From: Devosia sp. MC521
Lineage (GTDB): Bacteria > Pseudomonadota > Alphaproteobacteria > Rhizobiales > Devosiaceae
Direction: 5' to 3'
NCBI RefSeq assembly: GCF_014127105.1
Contig: NZ_CP059902.1
Span: 1,211,001 to 1,275,000, forward strand
Length of the DNA: 64,000 bases
Below are positions 25,457-35,288 of the stretch, piece after piece. Under the pieces are notes generated by a model. The model saw only the letters and a list, made by a program, of their open reading frames with translations, was not told the origin of the DNA and made no database searches. A program made the translations under genes and the position numbers. Position 1 is the first letter of the stretch. Every line of letters begins with the position of its first letter.

Positions 25457-26332
25457 ATGCTGCGAGGTTCGATTACGGCACTCATCACTCCCATGCGCGA
25501 TGGGGTAGTGGATGAGAAAGCCTTCGCTAGCTTTGTCGAATGGCAGATTTCGCAGGGGACGCGCGGTCTGGTGCCGGTTGGCACGACCGGCGAAAGCCCG
25601 ACGGTTAGCCACGAAGAGCACAACCGCATCATCGACATCTGTATCGAAGTCGCCAACAAGCGCGTACCGGTCTTGGCTGGTGCAGGCTCGAATGCAACGG
25701 CCGAGGCTGTGGCTCTGGCTCAGCACGCCGAAAAGTCAGGCGCTGACGCGGTTTTGTCGGTTGTTCCATATTACAACAAGCCGAACCAAGAAGGCCTGTT
25801 CCAGCATTTCTCGGCTGTCGCAAAGTCCATCGGTATCCCGGTCATTCTCTACTCGGTGCCGGGCCGTACTGTCGTTGATCTCTCCGTCGACACCATTGCG
25901 CGTCTCCACGAAGCGCACAGCAATATCATTGGTGTGAAGGATGCGACGGGTAATCTCGAACGCGCGTCCATCCAGCGCCAGAAGCTGGGCAAAGACTTCA
26001 TTCTGCTGTCCGGCGACGATAGCACCGCTTTGGGTTTCAATGCACATGGCGGCATGGGCTGTATCTCGGTAACAGCAAACGTTGCTCCAGCTTTGTGCTC
26101 GCAAATGCAGGAGTTGTCGCTGGCGGGTGACTTCATTGCGGCGCGCGAAATCAACGATAAGTTGGCTTACCTGCACCGTGATCTCTTCATGGAGCCGAAT
26201 CCGGCGCCTGCGAAGTATGTCGGTAATCGTCTCAATCTGTGTGCGAATGAAATGCGGCTGCCGCTTGTGCCTGTGAGCCAAGCAACGCAAGACGCAATGG
26301 ACTTTGCAATGCGCCACGCAGGCCTTATCTAA
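25457..26332 (+). CDS. dapA: 4-hydroxy-tetrahydrodipicolinate synthase
   Basis: A 291-residue TIM-barrel aldolase condensing pyruvate with aspartate semialdehyde, first step of the lysine/diaminopimelate branch. Schiff-base Lys161 is in IIGVKDATG; the triad and binding residues are in GTTGESPT (42-49, Thr43/44) and LYSVPGRT (131-138, Tyr132 and Arg137). Length and start agree with the family. It is followed after five bases by smpB, an order common in alphaproteobacteria, so the two are cotranscribed and end at the terminator at 26844. Confidence 0.97.
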   Translation: MLRGSITALITPMRDGVVDEKAFASFVEWQISQGTRGLVPVGTTGESPTVSHEEHNRIIDICIEVANKRVPVLAGAGSNATAEAVALAQHAEKSGADAVLSVVPYYNKPNQEGLFQHFSAVAKSIGIPVILYSVPGRTVVDLSVDTIARLHEAHSNIIGVKDATGNLERASIQRQKLGKDFILLSGDDSTALGFNAHGGMGCISVTANVAPALCSQMQELSLAGDFIAAREINDKLAYLHRDLFMEPNPAPAKYVGNRLNLCANEMRLPLVPVSQATQDAMDFAMRHAGLI

Positions 26333-26337
26333 GGTCT

Positions 26338-26838
26338 ATGGCACAGGCAAAGAACGACAAGAGCAAGAACGGTTGGATCAGCCACGGTCTCGTGGCTGAA
26401 AACCGTCGTGCTCGATTTGATTATGAAATCGGCGATACCATTGAGGCCGGTGTGGTTTTAACCGGCACCGAAGTGAAGTCTCTTCGCTTAGGCAAGGCTC
26501 AAATCACCGAATCCTACGCCTCTCCAGAGATGGGGGAGCTGTGGCTGATCAACGCGCATATCCCTGAATATCTGCAGGCAAACCGTTTCAACCATCTTGA
26601 GCGCCGTCCGCGCAAATTGCTGGTGAGCAAGAAGCAGTTGGCCAAGCTGGACCAGGATGTGGCGCGGGCAGGGCACACGATTGTGCCGCTGAAGTTGTTC
26701 TTCAATGACCAAGGTCGCGCCAAGCTGCTGCTGGGCGTTGGCAAGGGTAAGAAGAATTACGACAAGCGCGCGACGGCCCGTGATCGGGATTGGAATCGCG
26801 ACAAAGCCCGCATCATGAAAGAAGGCGGACGAGGATAA
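26338..26838 (+). CDS. smpB: SsrA-binding protein
   Basis: A 166-residue RNA-binding protein that delivers tmRNA to stalled ribosomes. Conserved segments: [29 protein letters not shown] (22-51), the RRPRKLL region and the basic C-terminal tail [24 protein letters not shown] that mimics a codon-anticodon duplex. Slightly longer than the usual 150-160 residues because of a short N-terminal extension. Cotranscribed with dapA; the tmRNA gene is not in this window. Confidence 0.96.
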   Translation: MAQAKNDKSKNGWISHGLVAENRRARFDYEIGDTIEAGVVLTGTEVKSLRLGKAQITESYASPEMGELWLINAHIPEYLQANRFNHLERRPRKLLVSKKQLAKLDQDVARAGHTIVPLKLFFNDQGRAKLLLGVGKGKKNYDKRATARDRDWNRDKARIMKEGGRG

Positions 26839-26843
26839 AAAAA

Positions 26844-26867
26844 GGCCCGGAGCGATCCGGGCTTTTT
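26844..26867. terminator. Terminator between smpB and the NYN gene
   Basis: GCCCGG-AGCGAT-CCGGGC with A8 on the left and T5 on the right, so it can work in both directions between the convergent genes. Confidence 0.85.
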
Positions 26868-26868
26868 G

Positions 26869-27423
26869 TTATTCTTCGTGCGGGCGTGGCGCCTGTGGTG
26901 GGCGGCCCACTGTTTTCGCCAAATCAGCCACATCCATAAAGAAGTCGGCCTGACGACGCAGATCGTCCGAGATCATGGGCGTCTGGCTCGATAGGGTCGA
27001 GACCACTGTGACGCGTTTCCCGCGGCGCTGAAGTGAAGCCACAAGCGCCGTGAAATCACCGTCGCCGGAGAACAAGATCATGTGATCGTAGAATGGAGCT
27101 TGCTCTAGCGCGTCAACGGTGAGCTCGATGTCCATGCTGCCCTTTACTTTGCGGCGGCCGGTAGCATCTGTGAACTCTTTTGCTGGCTTGGTGACGACGG
27201 TGTAGCCGTTGTAATCAAGCCAATCGATGAGCGGGCGAATAGAGGAATATTCCTGATCCTCAATTAGAGCCGTGTAATAGTTTGCGCGCAATAGATAAGC
27301 TTTGCCGCTGAACTCAGTAAGTAGCTTGCGATAGTCGATGTCGATACCGACAGCTTTTGATGTGGCATAAAGATTTGCACCGTCAATGAAGAGGGCAATC
27401 TTCTCACGTGGATCAATAGCCAT
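26869..27423 (-). CDS. NYN-domain (LabA/DUF88-like) putative ribonuclease
   Basis: A 184-residue PIN-like NYN protein. The acidic active-site set is complete: FIDGANLY (Asp14, Asn17), GSMDIELTVDAL (Asp98) and FSGDGDF (Asp121, Asp123). Such proteins are metal-dependent single-strand RNA nucleases or RNA-processing factors. It ends a few bases after the shared terminator and is divergent from rpoZ. The last 15 residues are Pro-rich and probably disordered. The substrate is unknown. Confidence 0.9.
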   Translation of the reverse strand: MAIDPREKIALFIDGANLYATSKAVGIDIDYRKLLTEFSGKAYLLRANYYTALIEDQEYSSIRPLIDWLDYNGYTVVTKPAKEFTDATGRRKVKGSMDIELTVDALEQAPFYDHMILFSGDGDFTALVASLQRRGKRVTVVSTLSSQTPMISDDLRRQADFFMDVADLAKTVGRPPQAPRPHEE

Positions 27424-27625
27424 TATAAACCCCTCAAAGAGTGCCTAGGACTTGCCTGGCGAAATCAATATACTGTGTGGATAACTTAAGTTCGGTATTC
27501 GCACGTTTTTGATCGGCGAGCAACGGTGAGATCGCCGCATCTGGTGTTTTCGCTTCCGCTTGTCAAGCAGCCGTCCTTGGTGTATTCCGGCCCTTCATTC
27601 CCTTTAATAAAAAGTGGAGACGTTC

Positions 27626-27994
27626 GTGGCACGCGTCACCGTTGAAGACTGCATTGAAAAGGTCGAGAATCGCTTCGACCTCGTCCTCATGGCCGCTCAC
27701 CGCGCGCGCATGATTTCCTCAGGCGCACAGATCACCGTTCCTCGCGATAACGACAAGAATCCTGTCGTTGCACTGCGTGAGATTGGCGACGGCATGATCT
27801 CGCCAGACGACCTGCACGAGGATCTGATTCACTCGCTGCAGAAGTATGTTGAAGTCGACGAGCCAGAAGATAGCGCTGCTCCGATGATCGAAAGCGCCGG
27901 CGACGACGATTCGATCAACTTCGACACCATTTCGGAAGAAGAACTTCTGCGCGGTATCGAAAGCCTTGCTCCGCCGGAGCGTCGCGACGACTGA
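27626..27994 (+). CDS. rpoZ: RNA polymerase omega subunit
   Basis: A 122-residue omega subunit, which helps beta-prime fold and supports ppGpp binding to RNA polymerase. The conserved core [29 protein letters not shown] is at the N-terminus; the acidic C-terminal tail is usual in alphaproteobacteria. Start is the GTG at 27626, seven bases after GGAG, giving the canonical MARVTVEDC; the in-frame GTG at 27614 overlaps that ribosome site. It lies directly before the ppGpp synthetase gene, the common arrangement. Confidence 0.96.
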   Translation: MARVTVEDCIEKVENRFDLVLMAAHRARMISSGAQITVPRDNDKNPVVALREIGDGMISPDDLHEDLIHSLQKYVEVDEPEDSAAPMIESAGDDDSINFDTISEEELLRGIESLAPPERRDD

Positions 27995-28030
27995 TCCCGC
28001 TTGCGGGCTAGCCAGTTCAAGCTATATCTG

Positions 28031-28062
28031 GAGCGTCCGGTTTTCAAACTGGGCGCTCTTTT
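28031..28062 (+). terminator. Strong hairpin terminator after rpoZ
   Basis: GAGCGTCCGGTTT / AAACTGGGCGCTC, a 13-bp stem with two wobble pairs and a two-base TC apex, followed by TTTTC. It would partly insulate rpoZ from rsh. Confidence 0.8.
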
Positions 28063-28113
28063 CATTTCTAGTGCAGGCGCTAAGCTCTCCTCCCCAGAGC
28101 CGCGGCTACTTTC

Positions 28114-30396
28114 ATGATGCGACAGTATGAGCTCGTCGAACGCGTTCAGGCGTATAACCCTGACGTCGACGAGAATTTGTTGAATAAGGCCTACGTCTAC
28201 GCCATGCAGAAGCATGGTTCGCAAAAGCGCGCGTCTGGCGACCCCTACTTCCATCATCCGCTAGAAGTCGCTGCAATTCTCACAGAGTTGAAGCTGGACG
28301 ACGCTTCGGTGGCTGTGGGCCTCCTCCACGACACCATTGAAGATACCGACGCGACTCGCGCGGAGATCGATCAACTTTTTGGCGCGGAAATCGCGGCCAT
28401 TGTTGACGGTTTGACTAAGATTGAGCGCCTCAATCTCGTCTCTCGTGAAGAAGCCCAGGCGGAAAACCTGCGTAAGCTGCTGCTGGCGATTAGCCAGGAC
28501 GTCCGCGTGTTGCTGGTGAAGCTGGCTGACCGGCTGCACAACATGCGTACGCTCGACTTCATGCGCGAGGACAAGCAGAAGCGCATTGCCCAAGAAACCA
28601 TGGATATCTACGCGCCTCTCGCGGGGCGTATGGGTATGCAGGATATGCGTAACGAGTTGGAGGATCTCTCGTTCAAGATCCTGCAGCCCGATCATTACGC
28701 TGCCATCAAATCCCGCCTCAAGGAACTTGAGGACGAGAACCGCGAGATTATCGCTTCCATTTCCAATGAACTGACCGATCGTCTCGCCGATGCGGGGATC
28801 GTGGCGCGGGTAAAGGCGCGGGTGAAGGCCCCGTATTCGATTTTTTCCAAGATCGAACGGAAGTCGATCGCCCTTGAGCAGCTCTCGGACATCATTGGTT
28901 TCCGCGTGGTCGTTGGTTCAGTCGAAGAGTGCTATCGGACCATGGGTCTGGTGCACACGACCTGGAAGGTCGTGCCGAACCGGTTCAAGGACTATATCTC
29001 GGTCCCGAAGAACAATGATTACCAGTCGATCCACACCACCATTGTTGGGCCGGGGCGACAGCGTGTTGAGCTGCAAATTCGCACCGAAGAGATGGATCGG
29101 ATCGCTGAGTTCGGTATCGCGGCTCACGCGCTCTATAAGGACGGTGCTTCCGCGAGCCTATCGCGCATTGAAATGGAATCGGCGGCTTACGGTTCTCTGC
29201 GCCAGACGATTAGCCATCTGACCTCGGGTATCCCCACCGAAGAATTCCTTGAATACACCAAGCTGGAATTGTTCCAGGATCAGGTGTTCTGCTTTACCCC
29301 GCGCGGCCGTCTGATCGCCTTGCCGCGCGGCGCGACCCCAATCGATTTTGCTTATGCACTGCATACCGACATCGGGGATACCTGCGTCGGGGCCAAGATC
29401 AACGGGCTTATTCTGCCACTCGTCACTCAGCTCCGGTCGGGCGATGAAGTGGAAATTATGCGCGACCACAATCATCGCCCGCCAAGCAACTGGAGCAGTA
29501 TTGCTGCGACCGGCAAGGCGCGTGCTGCAATCCGTCGTGCTGTGCGTCAGCAAGCAACCCAGCGTGCCTTGGCGCTTGGCGAGCAAGTGCTGAGCCTGCT
29601 GCTCGACCGTGAAGGCGTGATGCTGGAAGACAGCGAAGCGCAGGCACTGGCTGAGGCTTTGAACCAGCCCAATAAGCGTGAATTGCTGATCGCATTGGGC
29701 GAAGGCAAAATTGGCTCAGAAGAGCTGGGCACTGCGCTTGAGCAGGTTAAGGGCATCCGCAAGCGTCGCCGGAAGTTGGAGCTTCCTGTGGCTGATACGG
29801 CTGATGGCTGGTTTGCGCTGCGCGCCACCGATCATTTCCGCTTCCGCGTTGCGGGTGGGCACCTCGAAGGTTCCGAAGCTTGGCGTGCGCTCAAGCAGCT
29901 CGACTTCCACACCGCTGTTGTGGTGTCGGGGGAGGGGGTTGTTCCGGGGGATCGCCTGATTGGCATTCTGCAGCCCGAAAAACCGCTTATGATCTATCCG
30001 GCACATTCCGAAGCGCTCATCGCTATGCATGATAGCGATGTGGCCTGGGTTGATGTGCGCTGGAACATTGCCGCGGACGCACCAGATAATCTCTACGCGC
30101 TGGTGATTTCGATGGAATCGGTCAACCGCCCGGGTTCTCTGGCGCAGATCTCGACCGCCATCGCGTCATGCGATGCGAACATCAATAACCTTGTCATGCG
30201 GATGATTTCGCCTGACTTCCACCAGATGATCTTTGAAATCGAGGTGCGCGACCTTGCGCAGCTCACCGATGTTCTGGCAACGCTCAAGCGTAGCCCTGGC
30301 CTCTCTGCCGTCCAGAGGGCTGGCCTGCGTGAAGCGGGAATGATCTCTACGCTAGAATGGGACGGCAAAGTCGACAGGAGTGCGCGTGATGAATAG
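28114..30396 (+). CDS. rsh: Bifunctional (p)ppGpp synthetase/hydrolase (RSH)
   Basis: A 760-residue long RSH enzyme controlling the stringent response. Order of domains: HD hydrolase (FHHPLEV 47-53 and the HD pair at 72-73), RelA/SpoT synthetase (about 235-355, with [18 protein letters not shown] and [16 protein letters not shown]), TGS (about 395-455, [21 protein letters not shown]), and C-terminal ACT (about 680-755). The intact HD pair argues for hydrolysis as well as synthesis, as expected for the single RSH of alphaproteobacteria. Its stop codon overlaps the start of pyrE by eight bases. Confidence 0.97.
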   Translation: MMRQYELVERVQAYNPDVDENLLNKAYVYAMQKHGSQKRASGDPYFHHPLEVAAILTELKLDDASVAVGLLHDTIEDTDATRAEIDQLFGAEIAAIVDGLTKIERLNLVSREEAQAENLRKLLLAISQDVRVLLVKLADRLHNMRTLDFMREDKQKRIAQETMDIYAPLAGRMGMQDMRNELEDLSFKILQPDHYAAIKSRLKELEDENREIIASISNELTDRLADAGIVARVKARVKAPYSIFSKIERKSIALEQLSDIIGFRVVVGSVEECYRTMGLVHTTWKVVPNRFKDYISVPKNNDYQSIHTTIVGPGRQRVELQIRTEEMDRIAEFGIAAHALYKDGASASLSRIEMESAAYGSLRQTISHLTSGIPTEEFLEYTKLELFQDQVFCFTPRGRLIALPRGATPIDFAYALHTDIGDTCVGAKINGLILPLVTQLRSGDEVEIMRDHNHRPPSNWSSIAATGKARAAIRRAVRQQATQRALALGEQVLSLLLDREGVMLEDSEAQALAEALNQPNKRELLIALGEGKIGSEELGTALEQVKGIRKRRRKLELPVADTADGWFALRATDHFRFRVAGGHLEGSEAWRALKQLDFHTAVVVSGEGVVPGDRLIGILQPEKPLMIYPAHSEALIAMHDSDVAWVDVRWNIAADAPDNLYALVISMESVNRPGSLAQISTAIASCDANINNLVMRMISPDFHQMIFEIEVRDLAQLTDVLATLKRSPGLSAVQRAGLREAGMISTLEWDGKVDRSARDE

Positions 30397-30979
30397 GGAC
30401 GAAGTTCTGGATATCTTCCGGGAATGCGGTGCGATGCTGGAAGGACACTTCATTCTGTCCTCAGGCTTGCGCTCGCCGGTTTTCCTGCAGAAGGCCAAGG
30501 TCTTCCAATACGCGCATCAGACGGAAAAGCTCTGCAAGGCTCTGGCCGAACGCATCAAGGCTGAAGTGCCGGGCGTGACCAAGGTCGTGTCGCCAGCAAT
30601 CGGCGGCATTATTCCGGGTTACGAAACCTCGCGTCACCTCAACCTGCCAGCGCTCTATACAGAACGCGTCGACGGCAAGTTCGAACTGCGTCGTGGCTTT
30701 GAAATCTCGCCTGATGACAAGGTCATCGTGGTTGAGGATATCGTTTCGACTGGTCTTTCGATCCGTGAGTGCGTGGAAGCGCTGCGCGGCATTGGTGCCA
30801 ATGTGGTGGCTGCTGCGTGCCTGATTGACCGCTCGGGTGGCGAGGCCGATGTTGGCGTGCCGCTGATCTCGTTGATTGAATTTAAGGTTCCTGCCTATCC
30901 TGCGGACAATCTCCCGCCAGAATTGGCCGCTATTCCAGCTGTTAAGCCGGGGTCGCGCGGGATTCAGGGCGTAAAATAA
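30389..30979 (+). CDS. pyrE: Orotate phosphoribosyltransferase
   Basis: A 196-residue enzyme that makes OMP from orotate and PRPP in pyrimidine synthesis. The PRPP motif [13 protein letters not shown] is near 114-126; [14 protein letters not shown] (23-36) and GGIIPGYE are typical of this subgroup. ATG 30389 has AGGAG upstream and overlaps the last eight bases of rsh, so translation is coupled; the upstream GTG codons are unlikely starts. Next gene is acpS after a 70-base gap. Confidence 0.95.
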   Translation: MNRDEVLDIFRECGAMLEGHFILSSGLRSPVFLQKAKVFQYAHQTEKLCKALAERIKAEVPGVTKVVSPAIGGIIPGYETSRHLNLPALYTERVDGKFELRRGFEISPDDKVIVVEDIVSTGLSIRECVEALRGIGANVVAAACLIDRSGGEADVGVPLISLIEFKVPAYPADNLPPELAAIPAVKPGSRGIQGVK

Positions 30980-31049
30980 CCGAACGACGGAACGCTTGTG
31001 GCTCGGGCTTCCTGTTCGGGTCACAGGCGATCACACAAAGGGAAAGAGT

Positions 31050-31457
31050 ATGATCATCGGCCTCGGCTCTGACCTTATCGAGATTCATCGCGTGCAGGCG
31101 ACGTTGGACCGGCACGGCGAGCGGTTCACCAATCGCGTGTTTACAGACATTGAGCGCGCCAAGTCGGACCGTCGGGCTGAACGGGCGGCTTCTTACGCGA
31201 AACGCTTTGCGGCGAAAGAAGCCATGTCAAAAGCCTTGGGAACCGGCATCAGTCGTGGGGTTTATTGGCGCGATATGGGCGTCGTGAACCTGCCGAGTGG
31301 CAAGCCCACCATGAAGCTCACCAATGGTGCAGCCAAAGCGCTGGCCCGGATGATGCCAGAGGGGCACGAGCCCCACATTCACATAACCATCACCGACGAC
31401 GCAGGTTTAGCGCAGGCTTTCGTTATCATTGAAGCTCTCCCGGTCGCTCAAGGTTGA
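31050..31457 (+). CDS. acpS: Holo-[acyl-carrier-protein] synthase
   Basis: A 135-residue phosphopantetheinyl transferase that activates ACP. Mg-binding motif GLGSDLIEI (4-12) and [14 protein letters not shown] (about 50-63) are both intact. ATG 31050 follows GGAAAGAG; longer reading from 30996 is not supported. It opens the classic acpS-lepB-rnc-era-recO cluster. Confidence 0.96.
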   Translation: MIIGLGSDLIEIHRVQATLDRHGERFTNRVFTDIERAKSDRRAERAASYAKRFAAKEAMSKALGTGISRGVYWRDMGVVNLPSGKPTMKLTNGAAKALARMMPEGHEPHIHITITDDAGLAQAFVIIEALPVAQG

Positions 31458-31509
31458 CCAGAACAGCGCAAACGCCTAACCCTTCGGCAGCGCCTTATCG
31501 GATGAAAAC

Positions 31510-32313
31510 ATGAACCAGCTTGCGGACAAGCCCCAAAAAACGCTCAAGCCTAAGTCGGCAAAGAACGAATGGCTCGATACCATCATTGTGGTTGTCGAAG
31601 CGCTGGCGATTGCGATCTTCCTGCGGTTCTTCCTCTATCAGCCGTTCTCGATCCCGACCGCTTCGATGCAGCAGACGCTGATGATCGGCGACTACTTCGT
31701 CGCTAACAAGTTCGTGTGGGGCTACGGCAAGCACTCGTTCTCGCTTGGCCGCTATGGCAATTTCGCAGCGCTCGATTTCGAATTGCCAATCGGCAATCGT
31801 ATCCTGGGTCGTGATCCGAACCGTGGCGATGTTGCTGTGTTCCGTCCCGTTCCGCAGAACATGGAATACATCAAGCGTATTGTCGGCATGCCGGGCGACC
31901 GTATTCAGGTTAAGGAAGGGCGTCTGTACATCAACGGCACCATGGTTGAGCGCGAAGAGATCGGCAAAGCCATGGATACCGACTCCAATTTCGACACCCG
32001 CGAAGTCACGGTTTACCGCGAGACTTTCCCGGAAGGCACGAGCCACATCATTCAGGAAATCAGCGACAATCAGCAGCTCGATAACACGCCTGAGTATGTT
32101 GTGCCGGCGAACCACTATTTCATGATGGGTGACAACCGTGACCGCTCGGCCGACAGCCGCGTGCTCAGCCAGGTTGGCTATGTCCCTTCGGTCAACCTTA
32201 TCGCAAAGGCGGAAGCACGCTTCTTCTCCATCAAGGACAACCTGCCGCCGTGGCAGATTTGGCAGTGGCCTGCCAATGTTCGTTGGGATCGCATGTTCCA
32301 GTCCATTCACTAA
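31510..32313 (+). CDS. lepB: Signal peptidase I
   Basis: A 267-residue inner-membrane serine protease that removes Sec and Tat signal peptides. One N-terminal membrane segment (about 23-42) is followed by the catalytic Ser52 in PTASMQ and the general-base Lys122 in YIKRIVGMPGD; the box MGDNRDRSADSR is near 208-219. Only one transmembrane segment is evident, typical for alphaproteobacteria. Its stop codon shares a base with the rnc start. Confidence 0.96.
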   Translation: MNQLADKPQKTLKPKSAKNEWLDTIIVVVEALAIAIFLRFFLYQPFSIPTASMQQTLMIGDYFVANKFVWGYGKHSFSLGRYGNFAALDFELPIGNRILGRDPNRGDVAVFRPVPQNMEYIKRIVGMPGDRIQVKEGRLYINGTMVEREEIGKAMDTDSNFDTREVTVYRETFPEGTSHIIQEISDNQQLDNTPEYVVPANHYFMMGDNRDRSADSRVLSQVGYVPSVNLIAKAEARFFSIKDNLPPWQIWQWPANVRWDRMFQSIH

Positions 32314-33020
32314 TGACATCACGTATTAAATCGCGGACCGCGCTGCAGGACCGGCTAGGCTATGATTTTGCCGACCCGGACCTGCTCGAGCGGGCCCTTA
32401 CCCATTCCAGCGCTTTGTCTCCGGCAAAGCGCATTGACCGTTCTTACCAGCGGTTGGAATTTCTCGGCGACCGTGTGCTCGGGCTCGTCGTCGCTGACAT
32501 GCTTTATCAACGCTATGAAAAGTCAAACGAAGGCGAGTTGAGCCGTACGCTCAACACGCTCGTGCGCAAGGAAACCTGCGCGGACATCGCGCGTCGTCTT
32601 GGCTTAGGCAAAGAGATGGTGCTCGGCGACAGCGAAGCGCGCTCCGGCGGCGCTGAAAAGGATGCTATTCTCGGCGACGTGACGGAAGCCATTATCGGGG
32701 CGATCTATCTCGATGGCGGTCTCGATCCAGCTGCCCATTTCATCCAGCGCAATTTCGAAGGCGTTCTGGATGGTGGTCAGGCAAACCGTGCAGACGCGAA
32801 AACGACCCTGCAAGAATGGGCGCAGGCGCGGGGACTTGAAGTCCCGGCCTATACGCTTGTCGAGCGCACCGGTCCCGACCACGCCCCAGAATTTACGATC
32901 GCCGTTGATCTTTCCGGCTTTGAACGCATTTCAGCTACAGGCCCTTCCAAGAAGATCGCCGAGCATCGCGTCGCCGAACAATTCCTGATCCTGCAGAAGG
33001 TCTGGAAGGAAACAAAATGA
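32313..33020 (+). CDS. rnc: Ribonuclease III
   Basis: A 235-residue double-stranded RNA endonuclease for rRNA and mRNA processing. Signature RLEFLGDRVLGLVVAD (47-62) supplies the acidic metal ligands; a second acidic motif is DVTEAIIGAIYLDGG; a dsRNA-binding domain forms the C-terminal 75 residues. ATG 32313 overlaps the lepB stop by one base (TAATG), a tight coupling that fixes the start. Overlaps era by four bases. Confidence 0.96.
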   Translation: MTSRIKSRTALQDRLGYDFADPDLLERALTHSSALSPAKRIDRSYQRLEFLGDRVLGLVVADMLYQRYEKSNEGELSRTLNTLVRKETCADIARRLGLGKEMVLGDSEARSGGAEKDAILGDVTEAIIGAIYLDGGLDPAAHFIQRNFEGVLDGGQANRADAKTTLQEWAQARGLEVPAYTLVERTGPDHAPEFTIAVDLSGFERISATGPSKKIAEHRVAEQFLILQKVWKETK

Positions 33021-33940
33021 CACAGAATATCGAAATGACCGACACCGCTTGCGGCTTTATCGCGCTGGTTGGCGCGCCCAACGCCGGTAAGTCGACCCTA
33101 TTGAACTCGCTGGTTGGCACGAAGGTGTCCATCGTGACTCACAAGGCGCAAACCACCCGTAGCCAAGTGCGCGGTGTGCTGACGCTTGAACAGACCCAGC
33201 TTGTTTTCGTTGACACGCCCGGTGTGTTCCAGCCAAAGCGCCGTCTTGACCGCGCTATGGTCGATAGCGCCTGGGGCGGGGCAGGTGACGCTGACATCGT
33301 CGCCTTCATCGTCGACGCAGAGCGCGGCATCACGAGCGACATCGAAGCGCTCATCGAGGGCTTGAAGAACATCAACCACCCAAAGGTGCTGATCCTCAAC
33401 AAGATCGACCAGGTACAGCGCGAAAAGCTGTTGCACCTCGCGCATGATCTCAACGAGCATCTTCGCTTTGAAGCAACCTTTATGCTGTCCGCGCTCAAGG
33501 GCGACGGCGTCAAGGACTTCATCGATTGGGCTGCAAAGCACGTCCCACCGGGCCCATGGCACTTCCCAGAAGATCACCTGACCGATCTGACCATGGCGAT
33601 CACTGCGGCGGAAGTGACGCGCGAAAAGCTATTCCTGCGCGTCCATGATGAGATCCCATACAACTCCACGGTCGAAACCGAGAGTTTTAAGATCCAGAAG
33701 GATGGCTCCTACAAGATCGATCAGGTGATCTACCTGTCGCGTGAGAGCCATAAGAAGATCGTGCTCGGTGCAGGTGGCCAGACCATCAAGGCCATTGGCG
33801 CGGACAGCCGTCGTGAACTGATGGACATGTACGAAGTGCCGATCCATCTCTTCCTTTTCGTCAAGGTCCGCGAAAAGTGGGCTGAAGACCCAGAGCGCTA
33901 TCAGGAAATGGGCCTCGAATTCCCCTCTGATAAGAAGTAG
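33017..33940 (+). CDS. era: GTPase Era
   Basis: A 307-residue GTPase for 16S rRNA maturation and 30S assembly. G1 GAPNAGKS (19-26), G3 DTPGVF, G4 NKID and the C-terminal KH domain with VLGAGGQTIKAIG are all in place. Start ATGA overlaps the rnc stop by four bases. Confidence 0.97.
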   Translation: MTQNIEMTDTACGFIALVGAPNAGKSTLLNSLVGTKVSIVTHKAQTTRSQVRGVLTLEQTQLVFVDTPGVFQPKRRLDRAMVDSAWGGAGDADIVAFIVDAERGITSDIEALIEGLKNINHPKVLILNKIDQVQREKLLHLAHDLNEHLRFEATFMLSALKGDGVKDFIDWAAKHVPPGPWHFPEDHLTDLTMAITAAEVTREKLFLRVHDEIPYNSTVETESFKIQKDGSYKIDQVIYLSRESHKKIVLGAGGQTIKAIGADSRRELMDMYEVPIHLFLFVKVREKWAEDPERYQEMGLEFPSDKK

Positions 33941-33960
33941 GGCGCTGTCCCGAGTACACG

Positions 33961-34665
33961 ATGGAATGGACCGGTGAAGGCCTGCTGATAGGCGCTAAAC
34001 GCCAAGGTGAAACCAGCCTCATTGCTGAGGTGATGGTGGCCGGGCGCGGGCGTCAGCTGGGCCTGATCCGGGGAGGGCGGTCGCCCAAACTGGCGGCCGC
34101 TTTGCAGCCAGGCAATGTGCTCCAAGTGACGTGGCGTTCGCGGCTTGAAAGTCAGCTTGGCTTTTTCACGGTAGAGCTACTCCATGCTCGTGCTGCAGAG
34201 CTGATTGCCGATCGCGATAGGCTCTATCTGGCGCAGACTGTTTTTGAGCATCTCCATCTCCTGCCAGAGCGTGAAGCGGCCGATCGGCTGTTGGGCATGG
34301 CCCTGCGTTTGATCGATGCGAAACCCGATGCGATTGCATTGGTGCGGTTTGAGCTCGCGCTGCTGGATGAATTGGGTTTCGGGCTAGATCTCACCCAATG
34401 CGGCGCCACTGGGGCTACACACGACCTTACCCACGTTTCTCCTCGAACGGGCAGAGCCGTATGCCGCGAGGCGGCGGAGCCCTATCGTGATAGGCTCCTG
34501 AAATTGCCGAGTTTTCTGTTTGAACGTGGGAATGCGTCGCCAGACGACATCCGGGATGCGTTCACATTGACAGAGCATTTTCTCAGGGCCCATTTCTGGT
34601 CTACCGGTCAGACCCATGCGCCAGCCACTCGTGCGCCACTCGTTGAAAACCTAACAAAGCATTGA
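33961..34665 (+). CDS. recO: DNA repair protein RecO
   Basis: A 234-residue mediator of RecFOR recombination that anneals ssDNA and loads RecA. The N-terminal OB fold opens with MEWTGEGLLIGAKRQGE and contains GRQLGLIRGGRS; the helical C-terminal domain carries the usual FELALLDELGFGLDL. Alphaproteobacterial RecO often lacks the zinc-ribbon cysteine set; here only two cysteines occur near 160-185. Last gene of the era block. Confidence 0.93.
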   Translation: MEWTGEGLLIGAKRQGETSLIAEVMVAGRGRQLGLIRGGRSPKLAAALQPGNVLQVTWRSRLESQLGFFTVELLHARAAELIADRDRLYLAQTVFEHLHLLPEREAADRLLGMALRLIDAKPDAIALVRFELALLDELGFGLDLTQCGATGATHDLTHVSPRTGRAVCREAAEPYRDRLLKLPSFLFERGNASPDDIRDAFTLTEHFLRAHFWSTGQTHAPATRAPLVENLTKH

Positions 34666-34726
34666 TTCACTTGCTGTAAATCTGGCCTTGTTATCCTTGC
34701 TCTACAGCTTAGAGCAGGAGGCTCGA

Positions 34727-35122
34727 TTGGTTGGTAAAATCATATACTGGGTCAGCACCGCGATGTTTCTCGCCATTTATCTGGTGAGCACATTTGCCTA
34801 CATCACTGACACGGCCGGTGCGCAAGCAGGGTATGTTGCGATCGGCTATCCTGCCTATCTCGTGCCGCTGATGATGATTGTGAAGCCGTTAGGCGTTTTG
34901 GCCGTTCTGGTTCGTAAGCCTGTCTGGCTCGCGCAGCTTGCTTATGCAGGTTTTTTCTACCACCTCCTCATCGCTGCGAGCGCTCATATTTCCGCGGGCA
35001 TACCCGGTGTTGAAATCGCGGTAGCCCTCTTTGTTTTGATGCTGTTGTCCTATTTCACGCAGAACGTAGCGCGCGCTGAAAAGGCGGCTTATGTGCCTGA
35101 TTGGTTTAACCGTTTCGCATAA
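34727..35122 (+). CDS. DoxX-like small membrane protein
   Basis: A 131-residue protein with four hydrophobic segments (about 5-24, 40-60, 68-90 and 92-112), like the DoxX_2 group. TTG 34727 follows a perfect AGGAGG at five bases, which decides the start over an upstream TTG at 34688. DoxX-like proteins are often redox-related, but no specific role can be stated. It sits alone between recO and parC. Confidence 0.65.
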   Translation: MVGKIIYWVSTAMFLAIYLVSTFAYITDTAGAQAGYVAIGYPAYLVPLMMIVKPLGVLAVLVRKPVWLAQLAYAGFFYHLLIAASAHISAGIPGVEIAVALFVLMLLSYFTQNVARAEKAAYVPDWFNRFA

Positions 35123-35288
35123 CACGCTGTTCTGACTCTTAGATTGACCGCCGCACGGAGTATTCTCTGGGTGGCGGCAAAAGTGCTCTCGGGTCCGGGA
35201 AACTGGGCAAAACGAAAGGTGAGTACATGCGCGAAACGTACTTGCGCTGTATTCTGCTCCCGATTCGTTCTCATGGACTGAAGCACTC

